From NCBI RefSeq assembly GCF_007362775.1, contig NZ_CP041692.1, forward strand, positions 1,736,001-1,800,000: DNA of 64,000 nt, given 5' to 3'. How positions within the stretch are numbered: the first letter of the stretch is position 1; the number at the start of each line of letters is the position of its first letter. The notes below the pieces were generated by a model. It had not been told where the DNA came from. It did no database searches and saw nothing but the letters and a program-made list of their open reading frames with translations. Below are positions 23,974 through 32,721 of the stretch, in pieces. The DNA is from Microlunatus elymi. GTDB lineage: Bacteria; Actinomycetota; Actinomycetes; Propionibacteriales; Propionibacteriaceae. The translations under genes were made by a program, and so were the position numbers.

Positions 23974-25151
23974 TTGCGTTCGGTCACGGTGGGTGTTCGC
24001 CGGGATGCCTGGCGGTAGGTCTCGGCAGCGGCCGGATCGTGGCAGCGCTCCAGCAGATGGGCGCGGACTGCGAGCACGCGATGATGATCAGCGGGCAGGA
24101 CGGCCGCGATCGGTTCCAGCGCCCGCAGCCCGGTCCGCGGGCCGTACACCATCGATTCGGCCACCACGCGGTTCAGGCTGACCATCGGATTTCCCGTGAG
24201 CTCTTCGAGAATTCTGTACAGGGCAAGGATTTCCTGCCAGTCGGTGTCCGCCGTGCTCGCCGCTTCGGCGTGCAGAGCAGCGATGGCCGCCTGAATCAGG
24301 TACGGCGTCGGCCGCCGCCCGGGAAGTGCTTCGTGCAGCAGCCGCAGCCCGGAGTTGATCTTGTCCCGATCCCACAAGGTCCGATCCTGCTCGTCCAGCG
24401 GGACCATCCGTCCATGATCATCAACCCGGGAGGCTCGGCGTGCGTCGGTGAGCAACAGCAACGCCAGCAGGCCACTGGTCTCACCATGATCGGGAAGCCG
24501 GTCGTCCACCTGCCGGGTCAACCGGATCGCCTCGGCAGCAAGATCAACATCGTACAGTTGATCACCGCTGGTGCTGGTGTGCGCCTCGTTGAACATCAGG
24601 TAGAGCACGGTCAGCACCGGCTCGAGTCGATCGGTAACGTCGACGGCCGTGGGGAAGCGGAACCCGGCCTCCTTGATGTTGGCCTTCGCCCGGCTGATCC
24701 GTTGTGCGATCGTCGCTTCGGGTAGCAGATAGGCGTGCGCGATCTGAGCGGTGGTCAGTCCGCCGACGGCCCGCAGAGTGAGTGGGATCTGCGCCGATCT
24801 GTTCAGCTCTGGATGGCAGCACAAGATCAACAACTGCAGACTGTCGTCGGTCTCGGGCACCGGGCTCTCGGCCAGCGGATGAGCAAGCCGGGCTTGGGAT
24901 TCCTCGCGTTCGCGCCGGTGGGCATCGCTCCGGATCCGATCGATCATCCGCCGGCGGGCGCTGGTCACCAGCCAACCTGCCGGGCTGTCCGGTACGCCGT
25001 GGCTCGGCCATTGTGCGTACGCCTCCAGCATCGCTTCTTGGACGGCGTCCTCACAGAGATCGAACTGATCGGTGCCGTAGCGTCTCAGCAGCACGCCGAG
25101 GACCTGCGGTCCGATCCGGCGCAGCAGGTCCTCGAACGCGCTCGTTTCCAT
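23934..25151 (-). CDS. ECF42-type sigma factor with C-terminal extension
   Basis: A 405-residue ECF sigma. Region 2 includes DLCEDAVQEAMLEAYAQW and the AGWLVTSARRRMIDRIRS part. Region 4 contains LTTAQIAHAYLLPEATIAQR. A ~220-residue helical, TPR-like C-terminal extension follows (VLYLMFNEAHTST, ALLLLTDARR, LNRVVAESMVYGP). This architecture plus the upstream YCII/DGPF protein defines group ECF42, which lacks a classical anti-sigma factor; the extension is thought to be needed for activity. It starts 44 bp after the YCII gene on the same strand and overlaps the glpD 3' end by 40 bp. Confidence 0.93.
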   Translation of the reverse strand: METSAFEDLLRRIGPQVLGVLLRRYGTDQFDLCEDAVQEAMLEAYAQWPSHGVPDSPAGWLVTSARRRMIDRIRSDAHRREREESQARLAHPLAESPVPETDDSLQLLILCCHPELNRSAQIPLTLRAVGGLTTAQIAHAYLLPEATIAQRISRAKANIKEAGFRFPTAVDVTDRLEPVLTVLYLMFNEAHTSTSGDQLYDVDLAAEAIRLTRQVDDRLPDHGETSGLLALLLLTDARRASRVDDHGRMVPLDEQDRTLWDRDKINSGLRLLHEALPGRRPTPYLIQAAIAALHAEAASTADTDWQEILALYRILEELTGNPMVSLNRVVAESMVYGPRTGLRALEPIAAVLPADHHRVLAVRAHLLERCHDPAAAETYRQASRRTPTVTERNYLLSRARRLDPN

Positions 25152-25195
25152 GATCAGCTCGCGGCCCGCGATCGGGTTCGAGTACGTGATCGGGA

Positions 25196-25564
25196 TCAGA
25201 CCGGTTCGCCGTCGCTGAACATGACCGGCCGGACCTCCAGCGCAAGACCGTCAATGCTGGCGTCCGGGATCTTCCGGGCCAGCTCGACCGCGCGATCCTT
25301 GGACTCGACGTCGATCAGGTAATAACCGCCCATGAACTCCTTGGTCTCCGCGTACGGCCCGTCCAGCACCTCGGGCTTGCCGCCGCGGGCGCGCACCGTG
25401 GTGGTCTGGCTCGGATCGCCCAGGGCGTGAGTGCTCAACATCTCGCCGGACGCCTTGATCTCGGCCATGAACGCTGCATGCCCGTCCATGATCGACTTCT
25501 GCTGGTCGTCGGTCAGGTTCTCCAGCACGGTCGGGTCGACCTGCATCAAGATCAGGTACTTCAT
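25196..25564 (-). CDS. YCII/DGPF-domain protein paired with ECF42 sigma
   Basis: A 122-residue YCII-related protein. Seen: MKYLILMQVDPTVLENLT at the start, FMAEIKASGEMLSTHALGD, and the family hallmark DGPYAETKEFMGGYYLIDV followed by AVELARKIP. DGPF proteins are almost always encoded beside ECF42 sigma factors and are their likely targets or partners. AGGAG 6 nt before ATG 25564 fixes the start. It is probably the first gene of a two-gene operon with the sigma factor. Confidence 0.92.
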   Translation of the reverse strand: MKYLILMQVDPTVLENLTDDQQKSIMDGHAAFMAEIKASGEMLSTHALGDPSQTTTVRARGGKPEVLDGPYAETKEFMGGYYLIDVESKDRAVELARKIPDASIDGLALEVRPVMFSDGEPV

Positions 25565-25711
25565 CGAAGGCTCCTTGTCTCGGTGACCGCCAGCGCGGTC
25601 TGTGACCTGTGGTCGACACCGACAAGACATTCTCGACAGAACGCGGACGGAATTTCCAGGTTCGTACTGGGCGAAGATCAGCGGCTGCGGGTGTCGGCTA
25701 GCCTCAACCCT

Positions 25712-26167
25712 GTGTTCAAGATCTTTCTCGCCCTGCATCTGATCACCGCCATCGGCGTCGTCGGTCCGCTGATCTACGGCGCGACCACCGCGGTCCGTGG
25801 GATTCGGACCAAGGACGCGTCGGCGACCAAGTCGTCGGCCCGGCTGGTGCAGATCTACTCGATCGTCTCGATCGCGGTGGTGATCTTCGGATTCGGGCTG
25901 ATGTCGGCCACGTCGCCGTACACGCACAAGCCGGTCGCGAGCTTCGGCGAGACCTGGATCTGGCTCTCGCTGCTGCTCTGGGCGATCGCCGTCGCGCTCG
26001 GTCTGGCCGTGCTGACGCCGGCGCTGCAGCGGATCACCGCCGAGATCACCGTCGGCAGCGAGGTGAGCTCTGCACTGCGGGGACGCGTCGCGGGGGTCGG
26101 CGGCGTCACCGGACTGATCTTCCTGGTGATCATCGTGCTGATGGTCTACCAGCCGGGCGGCCACTGA
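25712..26167 (+). CDS. DUF2269-like four-helix membrane protein
   Basis: A 151-residue integral membrane protein with four predicted helices: FLALHLITAIGVVGPLIYG, IYSIVSIAVVIFGFGLM, WIWLSLLLWAIAVALGLAVL and VTGLIFLVIIVLMVYQP. The His in the first helix and conserved small residues resemble the DUF2269 group. Function unknown. The GTG start at 25712 is chosen because it places the first helix at the extreme N-terminus; there is no obvious Shine-Dalgarno, so translation may be leaderless. Divergent to the YCII gene. Confidence 0.75.
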   Translation: MFKIFLALHLITAIGVVGPLIYGATTAVRGIRTKDASATKSSARLVQIYSIVSIAVVIFGFGLMSATSPYTHKPVASFGETWIWLSLLLWAIAVALGLAVLTPALQRITAEITVGSEVSSALRGRVAGVGGVTGLIFLVIIVLMVYQPGGH

Positions 26168-26535
26168 CCGTCACGGCCGGCATCCCGGCGACCGAAGCTC
26201 CGTACCCTTCTTGGCACGTGCGGCCCCAGGCTTCGGGTGCCCTCGCACCTGCGGACCGACGCTCCGTACCCGGACCCGTCGGATCTGCGGCCCCCTGCGC
26301 ACCACGCATGCTCCGGCGCGCAATCACTGTGCTCCGGCGCACCTTCGGTTCTGCCGCGCAGGTACCAACCCGGTACCAACCTGGTTGGAACTTGCGCGGC
26401 AGCGCCATGGATGCGCGGGAGCGAGTGCCCGGGGTGACGACGGTGCGCGGGAACGAGGTGCCGGGGCAGCAGCGGGAGTCGGGGAATGGACGGTGTCTGG
26501 TCAGCCGGGGGCGTACGGCGATAGCGTCGTCATCC
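26168..26535. repeat. gene-free region built of short GC-rich repeats
   Basis: A 368-bp gap without a credible gene. It holds members of a repeat family also found at 43424-43543: ACTTGCGCGGCAGCGCC (26390-26406) and GGTGCGCGGGAAC (26442-26454), plus an internal GGTACCAACC doublet at about 26361-26380. The promoter of the next gene must lie at its right end. Confidence 0.6.
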
Positions 26536-27381
26536 ATGTTCTCCGATCTCAGCATGGGCGCTCTGGGCCTGTCCGCAGACCTGCCGACCGCAATTGACCT
26601 TGCCGCCAAGCACGGCTTCGGTGGTGTCGATCCCGATCTTGGTTACCTCAAGCAGCTGGGCAGCGATGCTGCCGTCACCGAATTCGCCGCCGGCGTCGGC
26701 GACCGCGGGCTGCGATGGGGAATGGCCGGGCTGCCGATCAATCTGACCGCACCGGCCGGCGAGTTCGCCGCCGCCCTGGCCGAGTTGCCGGCGGCGTTGT
26801 CGATCTTGACCGCAGCCGGGATCGATCGGGTCGGCACCTGGATCCGGCCGATGCACGACGACCTCAGCTACCGGCGCAACTGGGTGCTGCATGTCAGCCG
26901 GCTCACCCTGGTCTCGCAGCTGCTGGCCGATGCCGGCATCCGGATCGGCCTGGAGTACATCGGGCCGAAGACGTTCTGGTCGACCGAACGCTTCCCGTTC
27001 CTGCATTCGCTGTCCGAGGCTCGCGAGCTGATCGCCGAGACCGGCGCGAGCAACATCGGGCTGATCCTGGACAGCTACCACTGGTACACGGCCGGCGAGA
27101 GCGCCGATGATCTTGCCGGGCTGACCGACGCCGACATCGTTTCCGCCGACATCAACGACGCCCGCGACGATCGTGAACGTGATCAACAACAGGACCTGGA
27201 TCGGCGGCTGCCGGGATCGACCGGCGTGATCGATCTGGACGGGTTCATGTCCGCGTTGCGCGCGGCCTCGTACACCGGGCCGGTGAAGATCGAGCCGTTC
27301 ATGAAGTCGCTGGCCTCCCAGCCCGTCGACGAGGTGCTCGCCGACGCCGCGTCCCGGCTGACGAGCGCGATCGGGGGCTGA
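26536..27381 (+). CDS. sugar phosphate isomerase/epimerase-like TIM-barrel protein
   Basis: A 281-residue AP-endonuclease-2/xylose-isomerase-like barrel. Candidate metal ligands sit in GLEYIGPKTF (Glu), ILDSYHWYTAG (Asp/His), VSADINDAR (Asp) and VKIEPF (Glu), in the family order. Such enzymes isomerise or epimerise sugars or inositol derivatives. The ATG at 26536 gives MFSDLSMGALGLSADLPTAI, a normal family start; upstream frame extension runs through repeat DNA and is not real. No neighbouring pathway gene defines the substrate. Confidence 0.87.
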   Translation: MFSDLSMGALGLSADLPTAIDLAAKHGFGGVDPDLGYLKQLGSDAAVTEFAAGVGDRGLRWGMAGLPINLTAPAGEFAAALAELPAALSILTAAGIDRVGTWIRPMHDDLSYRRNWVLHVSRLTLVSQLLADAGIRIGLEYIGPKTFWSTERFPFLHSLSEARELIAETGASNIGLILDSYHWYTAGESADDLAGLTDADIVSADINDARDDRERDQQQDLDRRLPGSTGVIDLDGFMSALRAASYTGPVKIEPFMKSLASQPVDEVLADAASRLTSAIGG

Positions 27382-27448
27382 GCGCTCCGGCCGGGTCCAT
27401 GATCATCGGGGCTCGGCGACGGCAGTCCTGATCGCCGATCGAGCAACG

Positions 27449-28129
27449 TCACTGGTCGAGCAGGAGGGCGGCGACCGCCTTCGGGTCCTCGGCCATCGCG
27501 TTGTGGCCGGTGGGCAGGTCATGCACCCGCCATCTCGGGTCGGCGGCCAGCCGAGCACGCAGACCGGCGAAGGGCGTCCGGTCCTCCCACCCGCTGCAGT
27601 AGACGAATTCGCGACGCGGCACTCGGTCGACGGCGCCGCTGATCCGGATCGACTGCAGCAGCGAGGCGAGCGGGTGCGGACGCCGGCGCGGATCGCCACC
27701 GTTCGGCGGACGGAACGGCGCGCGTACGGCGTAGCCCGTGTCGGCTGCACCATCCACGAACGCCTGCCGGTAGCTGTCGTTGGCCAACCACCAGCACGAC
27801 TCGCCGTCACGAGGAACGTAGGCGTCGAGGTGCACCAGCCGCGAGATCCGACTCGCGGCGCGATCGGCGACGGCGGTGATCACCATGCCGGCGTAACTGT
27901 GGCCGACCAGGGTCGCGTCGCCGATCTGCTCTTGATCAAGAAGCCGCAGCACATCGTCGGCGTGGGTGTCGAGGTTGGCGGCGGCGACCGTCGCCCGGTC
28001 GTCGTCGGGTCGCAGACCGGTCAAGGTCAGCGCGTGGACCGTGTGTCCGGCGCGTTCCAGCAGGGGGGCGACCTCCTCGAACGTCCAGGATCCGTGCCAC
28101 GCACCGGGCACGAGGATGTACGTAGTCAT
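27449..28129 (-). CDS. alpha/beta hydrolase (esterase-like)
   Basis: A 226-residue alpha/beta hydrolase. The N-terminus TTYILVPGAWHGSWTFEEVA gives the oxyanion-hole region. The nucleophile elbow is GHSYAGMV, and the C-terminal catalytic His sits in PTGHNAM, as in small esterases related to salicylate-binding or polyneuridine-aldehyde esterase types. It is divergent from an AraC regulator 54 bp away, the likely controller. Substrate unknown. The first part contains AANLDTHADDVLRLL, usual for this group. Confidence 0.9.
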   Translation of the reverse strand: MTTYILVPGAWHGSWTFEEVAPLLERAGHTVHALTLTGLRPDDDRATVAAANLDTHADDVLRLLDQEQIGDATLVGHSYAGMVITAVADRAASRISRLVHLDAYVPRDGESCWWLANDSYRQAFVDGAADTGYAVRAPFRPPNGGDPRRRPHPLASLLQSIRISGAVDRVPRREFVYCSGWEDRTPFAGLRARLAADPRWRVHDLPTGHNAMAEDPKAVAALLLDQ

Positions 28130-28183
28130 GCGTGCAGTCTGGTCGGCTGACGGCGTGGCGTGCTACCGCTAGATTGACAACCG

Positions 28184-29020
28184 ATGCCTGTTCGCCGCCA
28201 ACCTCGTCCGAGCGCCGAGGTCACGTCCCAGCTGTGGCCCTCCGGCGGACGTCACCTGTGGCCGTCCGGCGAAGCGAGCGAACTGCAGGCGCACGAACGA
28301 GGCCATCTGGTGTACGCAGCGACCGGGGTCTTGGCCGTACACACCGAGCGCGGCACCTCGATCGTTCCGGCCAATCGGGTCGCCTGGACGCCGGGCGGGT
28401 TCAGCCACTCGCACCGCGCCCACGGCGACACCGACATGCGGATCGTCTTTCTGACGCCGTCGATGGCCCGGCTCGTCGGCGATCGTCCGGCGGTGTTCCA
28501 GGCGTCCGGCCTGGCCCGCGAGGTGCTGCTCGCGCTGACCGGTCCCGGCAACTACGACGAGACCGCGCCGCGATACGGCGCTGCGGCCCGGGCTCGGCTG
28601 GTGCGCGTCCTGGTCGACGAGCTCCGCGAGGCACGCGAACGACCACTGCAATTGCCCGAGCCACGAGACGACCGGCTGCGGGCCGTCGCGCGGATGCTGT
28701 ACGAGACGCCGGCCGACAGCGCCCCGTTGCCGGAACTCGGTAAGCGGATCGGCGCCAGCAGTCGTACGCTTAGTCGGCTTTTCCGCGACGAATTCGGCAT
28801 GTCCTTCTATCAATGGCGCACGCAACTGCGGATCTATCACGCGTTCGTGCTGCTGGCCGACGGCCACGACACCACCCAGACCGCGTACGCCTGCGGCTGG
28901 GCCAATCCGAGTGCGTTCATCGCCGCGTTCAGGAAGGTGATCGGTACCACGCCGGGTCGCTACCGTGCCGGCGGGCGTGGCACGGCCCAGGGTCTGGTAG
29001 CGAACGCGCCCGACAGCTGA
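28184..29020 (+). CDS. AraC-family regulator with N-terminal cupin domain
   Basis: A 278-residue regulator. An N-terminal cupin (LVYAATGVLAVHTERGTSIV, PGGFSHSHRAHGDTDMRIVF) is followed by the double HTH of AraC/XylS type (LPELGKRIGASSRTLSRLFR; TQTAYACGWANPSAFIAAFR; TPGRYR). This domain order is common in repressors/activators of adjacent exporters or hydrolases. It is divergent from the alpha/beta hydrolase gene and presumably regulates it. The start at 28184 gives a short Arg/Pro-rich N-terminus; the ligand is unknown. Confidence 0.9.
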   Translation: MPVRRQPRPSAEVTSQLWPSGGRHLWPSGEASELQAHERGHLVYAATGVLAVHTERGTSIVPANRVAWTPGGFSHSHRAHGDTDMRIVFLTPSMARLVGDRPAVFQASGLAREVLLALTGPGNYDETAPRYGAAARARLVRVLVDELREARERPLQLPEPRDDRLRAVARMLYETPADSAPLPELGKRIGASSRTLSRLFRDEFGMSFYQWRTQLRIYHAFVLLADGHDTTQTAYACGWANPSAFIAAFRKVIGTTPGRYRAGGRGTAQGLVANAPDS

Positions 29021-29224
29021 GGAGCGGTTTGCGTCGGCGTACGAAGGCCTGGCAGGGTGGGCGGAAGTGGCCGGGTTGTTATCTCCCCCGAGTAGCTCCC
29101 GGCCACGCGGCTTTCAGTACGGCGTCGGCCGCGGAACGCAGCAATCCTGACGAGTGCGCGATTCCGCGGCCTGGACGCTCCCGATCACAGATCAACGATG
29201 TGTTTCAGGTGCTGCGTGAGGGTC

Positions 29225-29260
29225 CCGCCTTGTCAGGCGGTGTCGTCCTTGTCAGGACGA
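29225..29260 (-). terminator. tandem hairpins downstream of tRNA-His
   Basis: Two adjacent stems share the identical loop TTGTCA: CCGCC-TTGTCA-GGCGG (29225-29240) and TCGTCC-TTGTCA-GGACGA (29243-29260). They begin directly at the 3' end of tRNA-His on its strand, so termination or 3'-end processing is the likely role. No T-run follows. Confidence 0.6.
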
Positions 29261-29337
29261 TGGGGTGGATGACGAGACTCGAACTCGCGACATCCTGGAC
29301 CACAACCAGGTGCTCTACCAACTGAGCTACACCCACC
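29261..29337 (-). tRNA. tRNA-His (anticodon GTG)
   Basis: A minus-strand cloverleaf. GTGGGTG pairs with CATCCAC, with an additional G at position -1 opposite discriminator C, the tRNA-His hallmark, and an encoded CCA. The anticodon arm is CCTGG-TTGTGGT-CCAGG with GTG. The T loop GTTCGAGTC is intact. Confidence 0.96.
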
Positions 29338-29499
29338 ATCGGACGACGTTGCGTCATCCGCCGGACGCCGAGATGTTCCCACCCGTGGCACCGGCAGCCG
29401 TTGAATCTTAGCGTTACCCAACCGCTGAGCCGAAATCGGATCTCAGCATGAACCTGCGACGCCGAACTCCACCCTGAGGGCTCCCAGCGGACGGCTCGA

Positions 29500-30192
29500 T
29501 CAGGCCGATGTCGAGGCGTTGGGCCGCTGCGCGGAGTCGGTCGCAGCCGTCGTTTCCGCAGCGGCAGCGGCCTCGGCTTCGGACGGCGGAGTGAGGCCGC
29601 CGCGGTGCTTGGCGGCGATCTCCTTGGCGGTGGCGGAGTCCGGGCCCGGCTGTGGCACGAACACCGCCTCGCGGTAGAAGCGAAGCTCCTCGATCGACTC
29701 CCGGATGTCGGCCAGCGCGCGGTGATTGCCCGACTTCTCCGGCGACTGGTAGTAGACCCGCGGATACCAGCGGCGAGCCAGCTCCTTGATCGAGGACACG
29801 TCCACGTTGCGGTAGTGGACGTACGACTCCAGGGTCGGCATGTCTCGGGCCAGGAAGGCCCGGTCGGTGCCGATGGTGTTTCCGGCCAGCGGCGCCTTGC
29901 CCGGCTCGGGCGCGTACTGGCGGATGTATTCGAGCACCTGCTCCTCGGCCTCCGGCATGGTCAGCCCGGCGTCCAGTTCGGTGAGCAGCCCGGAATGCTC
30001 GTGCATGTTGCGGACGAAGTCGCCCATCTGATCGAGTGCGCGCTGCGGCGGCTTGATGATCACATCCACGCCGTCGCCGAGGACCTGCAGCTCGGAATCC
30101 GTCACCAACGCGGCCACTTCGATCAGGGCGTCGTCGATGAGGTCGAGGCCGGTCATCTCGCAGTCGATCCAGACCATTACCTGCTCACTCAC
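29500..30192 (-). CDS. orn: oligoribonuclease
   Basis: A 230-residue DEDDh 3'-5' exonuclease degrading 2-5-nt RNAs and pGpG to mononucleotides. Seen: exo [13 protein letters not shown], exo [17 protein letters not shown], and exo III with the catalytic His and Asp in [20 protein letters not shown]. The C-terminal ~45 residues (Ala/Glu/Thr-rich) extend beyond the ~180-residue E. coli enzyme and are probably disordered. GTG 30192 gives [16 protein letters not shown] 30177 (MVWIDCEM) is the alternative. It is flanked by tRNA genes on both sides. Confidence 0.95.
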   Translation of the reverse strand: MSEQVMVWIDCEMTGLDLIDDALIEVAALVTDSELQVLGDGVDVIIKPPQRALDQMGDFVRNMHEHSGLLTELDAGLTMPEAEEQVLEYIRQYAPEPGKAPLAGNTIGTDRAFLARDMPTLESYVHYRNVDVSSIKELARRWYPRVYYQSPEKSGNHRALADIRESIEELRFYREAVFVPQPGPDSATAKEIAAKHRGGLTPPSEAEAAAAAETTAATDSAQRPNASTSA

Positions 30193-30286
30193 GCGGGTCA
30201 CTCTAGACCGGAGCCGCATCCGGCAACCTCGCCCGGTAACCGTTACAGTGAGACCTCGGCCCAGACACGCTCGTGTCCAGCGCTCA

Positions 30287-30362
30287 GCCCCGGTGGCCAA
30301 ACGGATAAGGCAGCGAGCTTCTACCTCGCCGATTGGGGGTTCGACTCCCTCCCGGGGCGCCA
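30287..30362 (+). tRNA. tRNA-Arg (anticodon TCT)
   Basis: A 76-nt gene. The acceptor GCCCCGG pairs with CCGGGGC, with discriminator G and encoded CCA. The anticodon arm is GCGAG-CTTCTAC-CTCGC with TCT, and the T arm contains GTTCGACTC. It reads AGA, a rare codon in this GC-rich genome. Confidence 0.95.
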
Positions 30363-30448
30363 CGATGACTCGTCACTCCGGCAAGGCTCCGGCAGGCAAG
30401 GCCGGCAACGGCAGTTGCGTCGCACCTCGGTGAGTCAGCCTGGCAATC

Positions 30449-32098
30449 GTGGAAGTACCTGTGATCGCGGACCTGACCAATAGGTACGCTGGCGCCGTGT
30501 CGGTAGCCCAGAACAGCGGACCCGTGGACAACCCACCCGCTCCCGCAGGGACGTTGGCGGACTCCGGGAGTCCGGCGCCTTCGGGAACACCGGCACCGAC
30601 AGCGAAGCCTGCGGCCGGCGCAAGACTTGCGCGGCTCTTCGGCCGGCCGCCCGCTGATCCGGCCGCCGATCCGGAGCGCGCTCGCCGACGTAGAGCGGCC
30701 AAGTCGGGGCTGCCGAGGGACGTCGACATGTCCCAGCCACTGCCGAAGCGCCTGATCAAGACCCGATTGTTCTGGGTCACCGTCGTGATGCTCTTCGTGT
30801 ACGCGGCCTGCCTGGTCCTGCTCTACCGCCAGGTCGTGCCCGACCAGGACGTGCCCGGCGGCCGGCTGATCGGACTCGGGCACGAGGCCGTCCCGATCTC
30901 TGCAAAGTACGCCGCACTGACTGCCATTCCGCTCTCCCTCCTCTTCCTCTGGCTCGACCGTTTCAAGCCGCAACGCTTCTGGGTCTGGTTCATGACCTTC
31001 GCCTGGGGCGCCTGTGTCGCCACCTTCGTGGCGGCCCAGATCAACACGTGGGCATCGGCGCATCTGTCGATCGTCGGGAACGGCGACCCTGCCACCGGAT
31101 CGCGTGCGGCGATCTACGTCGCCCCGTTCGTGGAGGAGTCCGCCAAGGCCACCGTGCTGTTCTGGCTGGCGATCCTGATGCGTTACCGCTGGGTCAGCCG
31201 GCTGAGCGGCATCGCGCTCGCCGGACTGGCCGGCGCTGGTTTCGCGTTCGTGGAGAACATCCTCTATTACGGCCGGGTGTACCGCTACGCGGCCAACACC
31301 TTCGGCGAGGTGCAACCCGAGCAGGCGTTGCAGCAGCTCTTCCTCATGCGTGGTGTGCTGACCTTCTTCGGTCACCCCCTGTTCACGTCCATGACCGGCA
31401 TCGGTCTGGCGATAGCGCTGCGGTCCAAGAGCAAGATCGTCCGAGTGATCGCGCCACTGGCGGGCTTCTGCGCCGCGGCCTTCCTGCACATGAGCTTCAA
31501 CACCGTGTCCACCCTGGTCCAGGGCACCCAGCTGCTGCTGATGTACATCTTCGTCGCCATCCCGGCGGTGCTGGCGATGGTCGTCTTCGTCGTCCGGCAG
31601 GAATTCCGCGAAGGCAGGCTGATCCGCGAGCGGCTCACCGACTACGCACGCGTCGGCTGGCTCCCGGTCGAGGACGCGCTGCCGATGTCCCGACTGCGCA
31701 CCCGGCTCCGAGCACTGTGGCAGTCGATCTTCCGAGGCTGGCACGGTTTCCTGGCGACGGTCCGAGTCCAACGTGCCGAAACCGAACTGGCCTACCTCCG
31801 CGACGCGATGGCGCGGGGTGTCGTCGACGACGCCGGGCTCCAGCGGGAGAAGTACCTGCTGGCCCGGATCCGATCCGAACGCGGCAGGGCCGTGATCCAG
31901 CCGGCCGCCCGCGCCGACTACGCCCGGATCAAGGAACTGGTCCGGCGACGCCGACCGGCCCCGGCCTACGCCCCCGCGCACTACCCCGGCCCGGCCGGTC
32001 TCGGCGGCAACCTGCCGGCACCCGGCACCGCCCCGATCGGCCCGGGCGCGACCCACTACTCCAAGGTCGACCCCAACTGGAAACCGCCGGGCGAGTAG
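30449..32098 (+). CDS. PrsW-family intramembrane metalloprotease
   Basis: A polytopic membrane protein of up to 549 residues. After a Pro/Ala-rich disordered N-terminus it has about eight TM helices carrying the PrsW motifs: EEsxK (FVEESAKA), FxxxE (FAFVENILYYG), H in FFGHPLFTSMTG, and H in AFLHMSFN. These acidic and His residues coordinate zinc in PrsW/CPBP-type proteases that cleave anti-sigma factors or other membrane proteins. A basic, Pro-rich cytoplasmic tail follows. Start uncertain: GTG at 30449, 30461 and 30497 are all in frame. No anti-sigma gene is adjacent. Confidence 0.88.
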   Translation: MEVPVIADLTNRYAGAVSVAQNSGPVDNPPAPAGTLADSGSPAPSGTPAPTAKPAAGARLARLFGRPPADPAADPERARRRRAAKSGLPRDVDMSQPLPKRLIKTRLFWVTVVMLFVYAACLVLLYRQVVPDQDVPGGRLIGLGHEAVPISAKYAALTAIPLSLLFLWLDRFKPQRFWVWFMTFAWGACVATFVAAQINTWASAHLSIVGNGDPATGSRAAIYVAPFVEESAKATVLFWLAILMRYRWVSRLSGIALAGLAGAGFAFVENILYYGRVYRYAANTFGEVQPEQALQQLFLMRGVLTFFGHPLFTSMTGIGLAIALRSKSKIVRVIAPLAGFCAAAFLHMSFNTVSTLVQGTQLLLMYIFVAIPAVLAMVVFVVRQEFREGRLIRERLTDYARVGWLPVEDALPMSRLRTRLRALWQSIFRGWHGFLATVRVQRAETELAYLRDAMARGVVDDAGLQREKYLLARIRSERGRAVIQPAARADYARIKELVRRRRPAPAYAPAHYPGPAGLGGNLPAPGTAPIGPGATHYSKVDPNWKPPGE

Positions 32099-32107
32099 CC
32101 GCCGGAC

Positions 32108-32572
32108 CTACACCGCCACCTCCTCCAAACGCTCCACGCCTGCCAGCTCTGCGTCCGATCCATCAGGCTGCTCGATCGCCGCGTCGTCGTCAGGTGCGGA
32201 TTCGCTGTCGGACTCGGCTCGCGGCGCCCTGCTGAAGGTCGAGACTCCACGGGTGAGGTCGTGACCGACCTGCGTCGCCTCCAGCACCATCCGCTGATGA
32301 TGGCCGCCGTCGTCGTCCCAGACCTGGGTCCGTAGCCGACCGGTCACGATCACCGGATCGCCCTTGTTGAGACTGCTGGCCACGTGCTCGGCCAATTGCC
32401 GCCAACAGGTCACCGTGATCCAGGTGGTGTAGTCGTCGACCCAGTTGCCGTTGCGGTAGATCCGCGGCGTACAAGCCAGCCGGAAGGTGGCTCGGGCCAC
32501 GCCCGTCTGCGGGGTCCGGCCGAAGTCGACCGCACTGCCCACATTTCCGTTGATGGTGAGAGTCGCGTCCAT
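32108..32572 (-). CDS. ssb: SsbB-like single-stranded DNA-binding protein
   Basis: A 154-residue SSB paralogue. The OB fold begins MDATLTINGNVGSAVDF, with FRLACTPRIY, WVDDYTTWITVTCWRQLAEH and VIVTGRLRTQVW typical of actinobacterial SSBs. The C-terminus is acidic but ends LEEVAV and lacks the DDDIPF tip used to recruit partner proteins. This matches SsbB-type second SSBs, which in Streptomyces act in chromosome segregation rather than replication. It is convergent with prsW and probably a single-gene unit. Confidence 0.92.
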   Translation of the reverse strand: MDATLTINGNVGSAVDFGRTPQTGVARATFRLACTPRIYRNGNWVDDYTTWITVTCWRQLAEHVASSLNKGDPVIVTGRLRTQVWDDDGGHHQRMVLEATQVGHDLTRGVSTFSRAPRAESDSESAPDDDAAIEQPDGSDAELAGVERLEEVAV

Positions 32573-32721
32573 GCATCTGTCCTTGTCATCGGCGGAGCCG
32601 CCCGACACGGCCCTCTTGCCCCTACATTCCGCCGTGACGAGCAAGGTGTTCGCTCGATTCGAAATCTGTGGACAGTGCTTCGAAGTGCTGATCGGGCTGT
32701 GGACAACCGGCGGCGATCCAT

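Noticed and set aside
26218-26535. Upstream extension of the TIM-barrel gene by ~106 codons
   Set aside because: The extension is translated repeat DNA, rich in Arg/Pro/Ala; the family N-terminus begins at ATG 26536.
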